Assembly: GCF_030463565.1 (NCBI RefSeq)
Contig: NC_134648.1
Location: forward strand, 10,271,806 to 10,335,805
Origin: Pelecanus crispus
Taxonomy: Eukaryota; Chordata; Aves; Pelecaniformes; Pelecanidae
Direction of reading: 5' to 3'
DNA: 64,000 bases
In this document: positions 37,401-48,214 of the stretch, one piece after another
How the letters are laid out: the number at the start of each line of letters is the position of its first letter
Position numbering within the stretch: the stretch's first letter is position 1
The notes under the pieces: generated by a model
Seen by the model: the letters and a program-made list of their open reading frames with translations, nothing else
What the model was told of the DNA's origin: nothing
The model's database searches: none
Made by a program: the position numbers and the translations under genes

Positions 37401-40400
37401 GATAACTAATTGCTGATAAGGAATTGGGTTAAATTGCTGATCATAACATTAACATTGATTTACTGTACTTTACTGGGAAGGGATCAGAAAGTTTTGCAGG
37501 GAGAAACTTCTCCTTGCTTTCACCATGTACTGTGGAAATCCAAGTCATCTGACTTTAAGTAGTAATCTGTCTCTGGAATTAAGGCAAGACGATAAGGACG
37601 CTTCAGTCATAACATCCCTGTCGTGTCCACCTTGCCCCAATCTCATATCGTTTTTCCCTCTCTGAATAGAAGTAATATAGATCAACACATGTTCATTACT
37701 GCTGTGGATTTTAAGATGCAGGAAGTGATGTCTGGGCTTTAAAATATGGATGGTCAATTAGTTTGTGACTGTTAACAGCACTGCAGTTTGCAAAGATGGA
37801 GAAAATGTTAATCAATGCTCAGAATCTCTGCTGGTTGCCTCTGATTGGCAAAGGGAATTTTTTTTGCTTTTATATAGCACTGCGCAACAGGTACTGCACA
37901 TAAATCTTTTGTTTCATCTTCTGATGCATTCAGTATTGGATGGAACAAAGGTTTGTTCTGATGCATGGGCTTGTTACTCCGTGCACCCCGCTCTGGGCAG
38001 GCAGTCAGACTGTGTGGCCTCTGGTGGTCTCTTCCCACCTAAATTGGTCTGTGAGTATGTTCTGTGATAAGAAACACCTTTCTGTACCATTTCTAGTGAT
38101 GACAACTATGCAAACAAGTTATGCGACACTGGTGGTCCTTTGCTACTTCATTTGTTATCAAATAAAAATTAAAATTAAAAAACAACTTAGATAATCAGTC
38201 CAAATATTCTATTACATGGACCTTTTGAAGTGAATGAGAATATTTTTAGTGGCAGCAATAACAGTTAGGTCAGACTTTTTACACATAAATTTTCACTTAC
38301 TGTAAACAAGGCAAAATTTTCTTAATTTTTATGTAATTGCACTCTTTAAAAATAAATCCTTTTCTAGAATTACCTTATTCTAGGGGGAAAAAAAACCCTG
38401 CTAGAAAATAGTATAAAAACTGCATATAATGTGAAATGTCTAATAAAATCAGTTTAAAAACCTATTTAAGGTAGTTTAAGTTATGAATAGATTGATATTA
38501 GAAATCAGTATGTTTTTGACCATATGAGGTTTTTTTGTTTCCTTTTATATTTCTTTTATGAAGTTAAAGTAGATATGCATCTGGCTATAGACACTTTCTT
38601 TTTTATTATTTTTAAGACCACAATATATTTTTTTGCTTTAGCATTGCAGAAAAATATCAAATTAAAATAAAACTAATTTTAAAAGCCTTGCAGTTTTATT
38701 TATATAAACGGTGTCATTAGAAAGATAGAAATAATTTTTGTAATGTTTTGTCAAATCTATTATGTAGTATCTAAAAATTGCCTTTGAATTATTTGATAAT
38801 TTGATTCCTAAATGATACTAGAAGCGTGATACAAAACAAGAGCCAAGAAATTCCAAACTAAGGATGCCATTATTCAAGGTTTCATTCACATTAAGATGAA
38901 TCAAAGTGAACATTATTTCTTTGACCTTCATCGTTTTCTGTTCTATTGCTAATGTATTATTTTAATATGATTATTGTCAGTGTATATGAACTTCATGTGA
39001 TACTGTATTCCAGTAACTATTGCCTTAATACTTCTGCAAAATTTAATAAGCATATACTGCAGTCACAATTTATCCTGGTTCATAATTATTCATCTAAACT
39101 TCCTTTGTCATTTTAGGCTAAAATACCCAAAGCTCTTTGTTAGAAACATTTTTCTAAGTTGACTATGAAAATTGATTTGGTAATTGAAAAATGATTGAAA
39201 TAAACACAATTGCTCATGGTGCTTGAATATACAATTAATGCAATACTTAGAATTTACAGCTATTATGAAGATCAAAGCAAACAGGCTGGTTATTTTTGTA
39301 GTTATAATTAGATATTCTACAGGGAAACATATTTTAAGCTTGTTGCTTTCTCATATGAAAGAACATAGCAGTTGTAATGAAGTCTTTCCAGGAAAAAAGA
39401 AATCTGTGTGGTTGATGATGTGTTTTCCTTTCTGGAAATATCCAGTCCACAGCAAAAGTCACGTACGTGTTTGAAAACGTTAAAGGAGAGCTGAAGAAGC
39501 GGTGGGAGCTGTGTCTTTTTGAAGGTACGTGGATGAGAGACGGCCCTGTCTGTTCGCTTGATCTGTTCCTGCAGGCAGAGGCTGGATGAGAAAGAGCTGC
39601 CCAAGATAAGAAAGAAGTAAGCTTGCTTTTTCCAAACAGCAGTAAGACATGATAGGAATAGCCTTGCAATATAGGAATTTTGATTCGGATTTGGAGCTTA
39701 GTGTTCTGCTTTATTGTAAGATGCTCCTGAACATCTAGAGATGAGCAGGAGCTCTGTGCTGTCGTATGCCACTGTTGGGCTGTTACAGGTTTCTTGGACA
39801 AGTTTTGCTGTAGTTACGCTTTGTCACAGCAAAATTTTACTTCTGTTGTGCTTGGGAATGCTACGTTTAGAGATGATTTTAAATCTTCAGTTATAACCAA
39901 TACAAGTTTCTATCTCTTTGCTGCTTCGTGTACGTTGCAGTTTGTAGTGGTTGTGCTGACTCTCAGGTTGTTGCTAGGTGCAATTTAAGCAGTTGCCTTT
40001 TTTTGAGTATTATTAATGTGAGGAGCCATTTGTCTTTTTTTACTGCAATTAGGATCAAATGAGGCAATTGAATTCAGTAGCACAAAGTATGGAGGAAACC
40101 TAACACTGCTCTGTTTTGATGTGACATAAGCGTATTTCATTTGAAAATCAATTGTTAAAATGTGTTAAATTTTCAAGAGCAGAGCCAAGGCCCATCCCTC
40201 TCACAGTGCAGTTACCTTGGCTTTTTGCCTGGCTAGAGCTGGAATCTATAGTCATTTCATAGAACATCAAGTTACTAAATCAGAATTTAATCTAATAGGA
40301 ATTTACAAGAATCAAAAGCAAAGGATCCGACGGCATCACCTACTGCTTCCCGTCTGAAAAACACTCTGTGTAAATCTGCAGCAAAAGATGAAAAAATCTG

Positions 40401-42003
40401 AAAGAGACAGCCAAGAGGAGCTGTGCTTCAGTACTGACCACTTCCGAAGCAGCTCAAACCCTTTCATATGCTGCCAATACCTCTTTTTCAGTTGGGCCTC
40501 GGATCCTCTGTATCCCTGTCTCCAAAACCTTAGGGTTCGACCTGGAGTCTCCCCTGGTGCTGTCTGCCAGAGGCTCCAGGTAGGGCCATTCTCCCCCCCT
40601 GTGGGGTAGAGCACATTTTTACATCCTGCCCTGCCCGGACTGGCAGGGTACTTGCCGCATGCTACATATTCTGCTTTTCACTCTGCTGCAGCCTTTGCAC
40701 ACGCAGTTGTTTCAGCTGAATGGAAATAATGTACGTCAAAATACAGAATACAGCCATTGTCATCAAAGATCCTCCTTTCCTTCAAGCATGGCTCGTTTCT
40801 TCCTGTGGAGAACTGAGCTCCAATTGACATCCTGAGGAGTATTATATCCACTGTCCTGTGGACCACAGATGCCTTTTGTGTGCTTTCCTAGGTCGTGACC
40901 GCCAGGGTCATGGAGTCCTTGCCACGTCTGGTAGTGGTTCCATCTGTAGCACTGGGGGCTGAAATGCTGTCTAAGTGTTGGGAATGATCTGCAACCTTTC
41001 TTGGTCTGACTTCCTTCCCAAACAGCATTTCTGCAGACTCATTGGGATCTGAGGCCGCTCCATTTGCATTTTGTGAGGATCACCTTGGATTTAAGGAGGA
41101 TGCATGCCTTTTTTTACCAGCTCATTTTCAGGAGGGGGCTGCTAGTCTGTCATTGTGATGGGACACCTGTTTTCCATTTTCAGCTTGCTTTGCAGTATGA
41201 TTCACCCCTTGCAGAGGGAGTGTCTCTGATTCATGGTGGAAGACTCTGATAAGCATGGAGAGTAACCCCATCTCATCTCCCTGCAGTTTTTGTTTCTGTC
41301 CAGCAGTGCTATCCTAGTCTCTCCTTGCCAAAGTTTAACCTTCCCTAGAGAGCTTTCGGGTGCCAAGGAAGCTCCTAAAAAAATGACTCTGGCTCAGCGC
41401 AGTAAGGTTTATGAGCTGTGCTGGAATGCATGAAGTTATGCACCTACCTAATTTTCCATTCCAACTTTCCATGGATGATGTACGATAGTAATGTCAGAAT
41501 AGTGCGTCACTGGCTTTTAGAAGTCCTGCGTGTGTTTTGGAACAAGTAACTCTGCACAGCCCAGTACACAAACTGGCTCCCAACTGGGAGGTCCAGTGCC
41601 CCCAGTTTGGCCCAATTTGCAGTGTAGATGCACCCAAGGTGGTGGGATCGCCTCTTTTCCCAGCTGACAAGACATAGTCTGGAGACTTAATCCTATGATT
41701 TATTTAATGCAATTGGATGAAATTTTACAAAAAATGCTTGAAACAAATTTTGGAAGATCTAATCCTGTACACATTAAAGAAGGTATTTTCTTGCAGTTCA
41801 GTGAGAGGTTTGCAAGCCAACTTGGTTACCTTCTGTCTGTGCTTGAGACTGTAACCAGGGTTTTGCATAATTAAAGTCTTTTTAACTAGCATTTCTTGTT
41901 CTAGTGTTTAACTTATTCTCCACTTTTGAGAATTCACTGTGTTTTTTCATGGTCTTCTTTAATCTGGGTTTCCATAAATTATTTCTAGATTATATTATCT
42001 TTT
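34475..42003. other. Gene-poor AT-rich sequence
   Basis: About 7.5 kb with no confident gene. It is strikingly AT-rich between about 38160 and 39250. It holds a 16-base direct repeat at 35707-35737, a short GT stretch at 37325-37345, and one exon-like segment at 39446-39524 listed separately. The 155-codon - strand frame at 39334-39801 lacks domain features. Confidence 0.5.
39446..39524 (+). other. Exon-like segment of unknown identity
   Basis: A 79-base segment sits between a possible acceptor (TTTTCCTTTCTGGAAATATCCAG) and an excellent donor (GAAG|GTACGT at 39525). It is open in one frame as STAKVTYVFENVKGELKKRW, then ELCLFE, and has more CpG than its AT-rich surroundings. I recognise no family, and no partner exon was found. 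It may be a non-coding RNA exon, a decayed mobile-element piece, or chance. Confidence 0.2.
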
Positions 42004-42297
42004 TAGCAAGGCCTGTTGTGACAGGACAAGGAATAATGGGTTTAAACTAAAGGAGGATAGATTTAGACTGGATATAAGGAAGAAATTTTTTGCCATGAGG
42101 GTGGTGAAGCACTGGAACAGGTTGCCCAGAGAGGCAGTGGAGGCCCCATCCCTGGAAACATCCCAGGTCAGGTTGGATGGTGCTCTGACCAACCTGATCT
42201 GGTTAAAGCTGTCCCTGCTCACTGCAGGGGGGTTGGGCTAGATGATCTCCAGAGGTCCCTTCCAACCCAAAGCATTCTGTCATTCTGTGATTCTATA
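42004..42297 (+). repeat. CR1 LINE 3' end
   Basis: A 5'-truncated CR1 in + orientation, from TAGCAAGGCCTGTTGTGACA (end of the reverse-transcriptase ORF, - strand stops abundant) to the tail CATTCTGTGATTCTATA. It closely matches the 3' part of the inverted copy at 52739-53580. The RT end reads in frame as ...[19 protein letters not shown]. Confidence 0.94.
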
Positions 42298-43234
42298 CTG
42301 TTGCATTGTAAGAGGTGTCTTCAATTTTGTGTATTAATTTATAAGATACCTCCCACTGAGAGTGTTTCCTGCAGAATCAGAACTCTTTTTTGATACAAGA
42401 GAGACTAAAAACTTCAAATGAAGCTCTGATGAAAGGTGAGCTGTAAAATAAGGATAATTTTTTTTTTTTAAAGGAGATGGGTTGTTTCCCCTGTCTTCTG
42501 CTATCAAAATGCTCAGTGCCCGATTTTCAAAATGCAGAGTTTGCAATCTCTAGTACTTCATAACAACTGCAGGTCCCAAAAGATCAATAATAAACAAACA
42601 TTTATAGTCAATGCTGACAGTTTCATTTTTAGAAGGAACACTTTTGAGTGTAGAGAATGAATCTCTGCTGTTTAATTTAATATTTATTGTCTAACTGCCT
42701 GTCTCCCTTTGCTTTTGTAATGCTAAGAACAATGAGGTTTGCTGATATTCTTGTCTTTTCCTCTGCTTGTTGATGCTTTTAAAGTAACAAAATATGGAAG
42801 GCAGGCACTGGGCTGTGTTAGACATGCATTGGTTGTTACAGTCAGGTTTATTTCCATTAGCCTAAACTCAAATGATGTAGGGTGAGGAAGGGCACATACC
42901 CTCCAAATTGTTTTGTTTTAAATAGTGGAAATGCTAATAAATTGTAAGCGTGAGCCTTTCTTTGTGGAGGTTTACCAAATGGGCATTTTTTTCTTACAGT
43001 GTTCACAGTAGCTGCTATAACATAGATATTTAATGCATGGAAGTGCTTTCTATTTCAGGGCATAGAACTACTAGTGTACGCTGTATTTGCCTTATGGACT
43101 AGTGCCAGTATCACAGTTTAATTACATTGTGGTGGTTAAAGTCCAACGTGTAATGGTGCCCGGTCTTCTTTAAGAGGCAATGTAGTCCACTGAATGGAGT
43201 CTGTGGATCAAATCTGCTTCAGGCTTTGCTAATG
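42298..43234. other. Gene-poor sequence
   Basis: AT-rich unique sequence with a T-run at 42459-42469. I see no exon or RNA gene. Confidence 0.5.
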
Positions 43235-43400
43235 ATATAGGAGACAAATTGCCTTATGCATTTCCTTCTCCATTTGATAATTTGTCTGTTCAGATTGGCA
43301 ATTCTTGTAGTCTGTGTGTTTGTGCAGGGCCTAGCACAACTTGACTTTGATATCAGAGTAGGACCATAGTATTTATTATTGCTAACTATAATACCATGTT
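43235..43400 (+). repeat. Ancient amniote interspersed repeat
   Basis: The block TGTGTGTTTGTGCAGGGCCT, then AGCACAACTTG, and a TAGGACCATAGTATTTATTATT end match a repeat common in reptile and turtle genomes (a 'GTTTGTACAGCGCCTAGCAC' type tail). Identification is from memory, and I do not assign a family name. A related copy lies in the opposite orientation at 45335-45460. Confidence 0.55.
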
Positions 43401-44238
43401 CAAGAATATAATGTCTAAGAATCAAATAAATTTTTAACTTCTATTTAAAGATCTGGTTTTGTTTCCTTTCAGATATGCAAACATTTCAAGGCATTTAATT
43501 TTAGGTGTTATTAAAAATTCCAGGGCGCAGAATTACCATCATCCACTTAATGACTCTAGATTTATCTAAAAATAAGTGAATTCTTAAAAAAAAGTGAAAT
43601 GGATATGTGTTGAAATATAAATTTAGTAAAGAGTGGGCTGTTGCAATACCGATGATGTGGCTCTAGATGTACATTTATTAGGACTTTATCAAAAAGTACA
43701 ATTTCTATGGGTTCTTTCTGTTTAATAGAGATATTAAATTATTAATTTTGAAGCAGGTTTCTGCTGAATTAAAAGATGAAACAACAATTTTATTTGGTGC
43801 CAAAATTAGTTACTTAAACTAATTATGAATATATTTCCAGGACTTTAGCTGTTCGAAGTCATTGCTGGAAGTGTTCTTCATTTTAAAGACCCAAGAGATT
43901 AATGGTCTTTCTGGGCATGTACTGCACTCATAAGTATTAAGAGCTACATTGGAATATGGAGATTGGTGCCCATATTGTTTGCATACCCTAAAGGATATAT
44001 GATAAAGGTTGCCCTGGGTGTAAATGACCCAGGGGATTAACGGTTGTCTATGAAGACTTTCAATTTTAGAATCTAGCCTCTCCACTGATACTATGGTGAA
44101 TAATGCTTTAGAAATGCTTAAAATAGAATCAAGAGCTGAAAATTATTTTCTTTCTAGTTGTCTACATAAAATGAATTATGAGTCATCCTTACTGTCATGT
44201 GATCATAGACACTTCGGCCCCAGTAATCAGTAGTTATT

Positions 44239-44258
44239 GCACCTGCTCTAGCAGGTGC
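44239..44258. other. Perfect 8-bp hairpin carrying two E-boxes
   Basis: GCACCTGC, TCTA loop, GCAGGTGC. The arms are exact complements, and each contains a CACCTG/CAGGTG box of the kind bound by ZEB/Snail or E-protein factors. Such an inverted pair of sites is a possible regulatory element, but no expression evidence is available. Confidence 0.45.
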
Positions 44259-44389
44259 CATCTAGAAAACCAAAGGATCATAGGATTTATACTGTTTTGT
44301 TACCTAGATTTCTCGCTCATTTCTGAAGCACACTGATGGAGCAGTACCAAAAAGTGGGATGAAATGTCTTATTCTGCCATTTACTTTAC

Positions 44390-44410
44390 TGGAGGCAGGA
44401 TTCGAACCAC
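44390..44410 (-). other. tRNA T-arm (B-box) remnant
   Basis: The - strand contains GGTTCGAATCC (44408-44398), an exact match to the Pol III internal B-box, followed by TGCCTCCA, which resembles an acceptor-stem end. The T-stem does not pair fully, and no A-box, D-arm or anticodon arm is visible upstream. It is a tRNA-derived SINE or pseudogene relic at best, not a functional tRNA. Confidence 0.4.
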
Positions 44411-45334
44411 GGATTTTGAGAAAGGTACTTAATATTATTTATAAAAACATTATTTTTGCTCAGCTTGTGCCATTAATTCTTTCTACTGCTTCATTTGTCA
44501 TTCATATTTGTGTGTTATAGTATTAGGCATATAATGTAATAAGAGATATTTCAAAGGCAACAGCAGAGAACAATCAAACAATTAATGGACAGTTAATGGC
44601 AGAAGAAATGCAGAAAGTGGAACAATCATTCCAGGTATCTTGGAAAAGATCAGAGAATTCTGTCATCCTTTCAGGGTGATATTTATAGATTTTGCCTCTG
44701 ACTTAGTACACATGATACTGTGGGGTTTTTTCTTCCTTTTTTTCAGTTCATCTGAAAACCTTTTTTTCCAGGAAGGAACAAACTTCAAGTAAAACACGAC
44801 TTTGTACTTGACCCTTTCACTATAGAGGATTAACAGGTTTGGTGGATTCCTAGTATTCTCCCTGGGAAATGAGCCTAGGTCACATATATCTGTTTTTTTT
44901 GAGTGAGCTTTTGAATCTGCTGGACAAGAAGGTCGGTCTATGAAATTTTAGAAATGACAGAATGGCTGAGTCCAGGACAATAATTTCAAAACCTTTTATT
45001 GTCCTAGTCACATTCACACTGATGTTTGCAATTAGTTTGTGATAGGGAGAGTATAAAAGTGGCTTGAACAGTGTGCCAAATCCAAAAATGTCTTGCATTG
45101 AAAACTGAGTTCATTAGTTTTATTGAATATTGATTTGGAAGTTTTCATTCTGATTACTCGGTTATTAAATTTTTCAGTCAAGATGGTCAAAAAGGAGGAA
45201 GAAGTGTAGGTGTAGCAAATGTTTTCCCCTACTGTATGAATCCTCCTCACCTTTTCTCTCTCTCCTTATTGGTGACAAGGTCTCTATATGTCTCAAATTT
45301 TGTATTACTGTCTTCTTTATTTTTTTAAAAATTT

Positions 45335-45460
45335 ATTTGGACCATAATAGTATGCAGCAGGCCTGATTATGGATAGTGCTAAGTACTGTACAAACATGCA
45401 TGAAAAAGCCAGTTCTTTCCCAAAAAACCTTTGTCCCAGTGGTTATCACTTGTGCGACAA
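45335..45460 (-). repeat. Ancient amniote interspersed repeat, inverted copy
   Basis: The + strand reads ATAGTATGCAGCAGGCCTGA, AGTGCTAAGTACTGTACAAA, then a CAGTTCTTTCCC run. This is the reverse complement of the pattern described for 43235-43400 with its upstream 'GGGACTGTCT' part. It is strongly diverged, and the family is not named. Confidence 0.5.
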
Positions 45461-45699
45461 TTACTACTTTATTGTACATACTCTGCCATGATTTATTTTT
45501 TTCTTTTGTGTTAGAGCTCACTGCTCTGCACCAGCATAATTTTGTATAGTCTACATAATTTATTCATACCCAGCACATTATTAATAATTATCATAATCTG
45601 CATTATAGTAATGCCAAGAATTATCAGTCGTAAGCCAGAAAACTGTTGTGCTCAGTGCTGTTAAAACACATCACCAAAGCAGTCCCAGGCAAGACAAGG

Positions 45700-45885
45700 T
45701 TTTCATGTAAAATCATTATGGTTGAACGGATAACAGAACTGAGAGCCAGTAATTCTTGTTTTCTAATTCTGTTTCTACCACTGATTCACTGGATGGTTGG
45801 TGCCAGCGGAGCCAGATGCAAGTTTGCCCATGTCTGTATGTGTCTCTTTTCCTTGACATAAAATGGGATTAATTTCCTGCCACGT
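45700..45885 (+). repeat. MIR-like ancient SINE
   Basis: The order GAGAGCCAGTAATTC, TTCTACCACTGATTCACTGG, GCAAGTTTGCCCATGTCTGT, then ATAAAATGGGATTAA follows the MIR consensus over its length. Several gaps and substitutions are present. It lies about 240 bases beyond the ancient repeat at 45335-45460. Confidence 0.55.
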
Positions 45886-45979
45886 TTGGATGGAGACGAA
45901 GGCCAAATAATGCATTATATGTATAAGATGGCTTTGCTACGAGCTTGTTGGAAGGCAGAACGATACAGAAATTTAGGCT

Positions 45980-46300
45980 GGGGGGCTCAAGTGAGAGGTC
46001 ATCGACTCATCCATCAGGACCCCGAGGTTATTTTCTGCAGAGCTGCTGCCCAGCTAGTCAGTCCCCTCTCTGTAGGGATTCACAGAGTTGGTCAGTCCCA
46101 CATTCAGGGCTTTGCATCTGTCTTTTTTGGCCTTCATGAAGGTTTTGATAGTCTTACCTCCAGCTTGTTGAGTTCCCTCTGAATTGTAGCCCTGCCCTCC
46201 AACTCCCCCAACTTTTGCTGTCATTTGCAAGCTTGTAGAGAGCATAGTCCATCCTATCAACCACATGCAGGAGTGAAAGCCCATCTCCTCTCTCAGCTTG
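45980..46300 (-). repeat. Decayed CR1 LINE, internal reverse-transcriptase part
   Basis: On the - strand the line-up AGGGCTACAATTCAGAGGGA, CTCAACAAGCTGGAGG, TGCAAAGCCCTGAATGTGGG, then AAAATAACCTCGGGGTCCTG and GATGGATGAG parallels the CR1 RT end. That end carries a Gly-Arg-Ala-Gly-Ile-Gln-Arg-like motif, then Cys-Lys-x-Leu, then an Asp-Leu-Gly-Val-Leu-like motif. Many stops and frameshifts show age, and it is far more diverged than the CR1 at 52739-53580. Confidence 0.65.
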
Positions 46301-47688
46301 GGTAAGGCTCTTTTCCAGCAGTAATGTAAATGCTTCCTCAAAGACTTAAAAGTTATGAAAATTAATAAAAACCCTACGCACATTTGTACAGATTCCGTAT
46401 GTGCATTGTTTTTATTCCAGCACTTTGGAGTCAGCAGATCTAATTTAAGGATGGGAGACAGCCCCAGCCCACAGGTTTGGATTGGAGCTGGGCTGCAGCA
46501 TTGCATGTGGGCATCTAGTCTGTCTAAAGCTGACCATCCTCTGAAAGAGGCTAAGTGACAAAATACAACCCGTTACAGCAGGTAACAAGAGCTTGGGGGG
46601 GTACAAAATGACCCCATATGGAGTATTTAATTTAAGAACTATTGCTACCAGGCATAGCACTGTGGAGTCCCTGATGGTTTGCACTGGCCACAATTTGGTG
46701 GTGCAATTTGTTCCTGTAGGAGTGAAGGGTGATTTTAGAGAGAGCAGCTTACTTCACCTTGCTAACAGCGTAGCTACAGCAGTCCAAAGGTGATTTACCC
46801 ATGGTTACAAAGTGAAAAACACGAGAGCTGTCAGTGGTAGCCCTTTGCTCTAACTGTTAACCATGCAAATGCACAATTATATACAGCGTGCCTGATCCTC
46901 CCTCCCTCCCTTGTGCTGAAATGTTGTGGATTTCTTGAAAATGTGTTTGAGAGGGAGGAGGGGAATAGGGGTGTTATGAGGGTTGCTGTCTGCACACAAT
47001 GGGGAGAACTAGAAATCAGGTTGCTGCCTTAACTCTGCCAGTTTAAGCCAAAGCCACAGGGATATTATTTTTGACACTGTGCACAATGGATTATAACTTC
47101 AGCTCTCATTACCTCTAATGGGATCTTTGCTTGCAATCTGCCACTGCTACAGGAATGAAAATCTGTCCCTTAATGCTATTTTACTATTGCAGGTTTTTGT
47201 GTTTAATTATATTATATAATAATTTGTTGCAGCATCTACATGATTCCTTTAGGAGTGCACTTGAAATGCATATGAATTTTCATAAACACAAGCTGTGTAT
47301 TGCTTTAAGTCTCTAATTGCTTTTGGAAACTATTCTGCCTTAATACAGCATCATTTTTTTCCCCTTCCTGGGTGAGCACCATCTTTTACAGTGTGGCCAT
47401 TTTGAAAAGCACAAGGATGCTAATGCTGAGAAGCCCAAACCTCTTGTTATTGCATTGATAACTTGTGAGAAAACACTCAGGTGTTACAGCCTGTTCCCAC
47501 TAGAGTCAAAGGCAGAAAAAAAACCCCAAGACATTAGTAGGTAGCATGTTTATCTTTAGTGGTGAAATGCATTATGATTATTATAAAATTATTGACATGA
47601 GAAAATAGATATATTGCCACATAATTTTTTTTAATGGACGTGCGTTCAAACTTTTATGTGAATTAGTTTACATTTTGCTGTTTTTTTC

Positions 47689-47710
47689 TTAGATGTACAA
47701 GTACATCTAA
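47689..47710. other. Perfect 10-bp inverted repeat with 2-base spacer
   Basis: TTAGATGTAC, AA, GTACATCTAA. The two arms are exact reverse complements. It could be a dimer-type protein-binding site or a chance hairpin in AT-rich DNA. Confidence 0.6.
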
Positions 47711-48169
47711 CTGATCTGCAAAATTATGAAGTTGTGAGATATATCTAAAAATTACTGGATCTGAATTATTCACCAAGCTCTGTCCTTGTGCAGGCTGTCA
47801 TCAGCTCTACAGCCCTACAAAGCTAATTTCTTAGAAAGATAAGAAATGAACATGGTGGCTGTTGCTCTGTTTTCCTCCTGCAACATAATTTTTTTATCTT
47901 CTCTCTCTCCCTCCATATACATATATATGTATTTGTGTACATATATGTAGAGAGAGTTCTGTATGTCTGGAGAGAAAGCAAGATTTATTATGCTCCTTTT
48001 AATTTGCTTTGGAGGCATTGCTTACTGGGGACACAATATGTACTGAACAGAGTGTACTAATTAAGTACCAGAAGGCAGACCAACCCATTTGCTTGAGACT
48101 TTGCCACAGATGCATTAATTGTTTACACATGACTTACCCCCCCCACTCCCTTTTTCAACCATCTACACC

Positions 48170-48211
<42 letters not shown>
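48170..48211. repeat. Compound (TA)n(CA)n microsatellite
   Basis: About six TA units followed by fifteen CA units. It gives the alternating Tyr-Ile and His-Thr runs in a chance + strand frame. It is likely to vary in length between individuals. Confidence 0.97.

Positions 48212-48214
<3 letters not shown>

Larger units (their letters stand above)
43401..45334. other. Gene-poor sequence with two small structured sites
   Basis: AT-rich, no exon recognised. It includes the E-box hairpin at 44239-44258 and the tRNA-like B-box remnant at 44390-44410, both listed separately. Confidence 0.5.

Noticed and set aside
39334-39801. 155-codon - strand frame
   Set aside because: No domain, an ordinary Ser/Phe/His-rich chance translation, and no splice sites supporting it.
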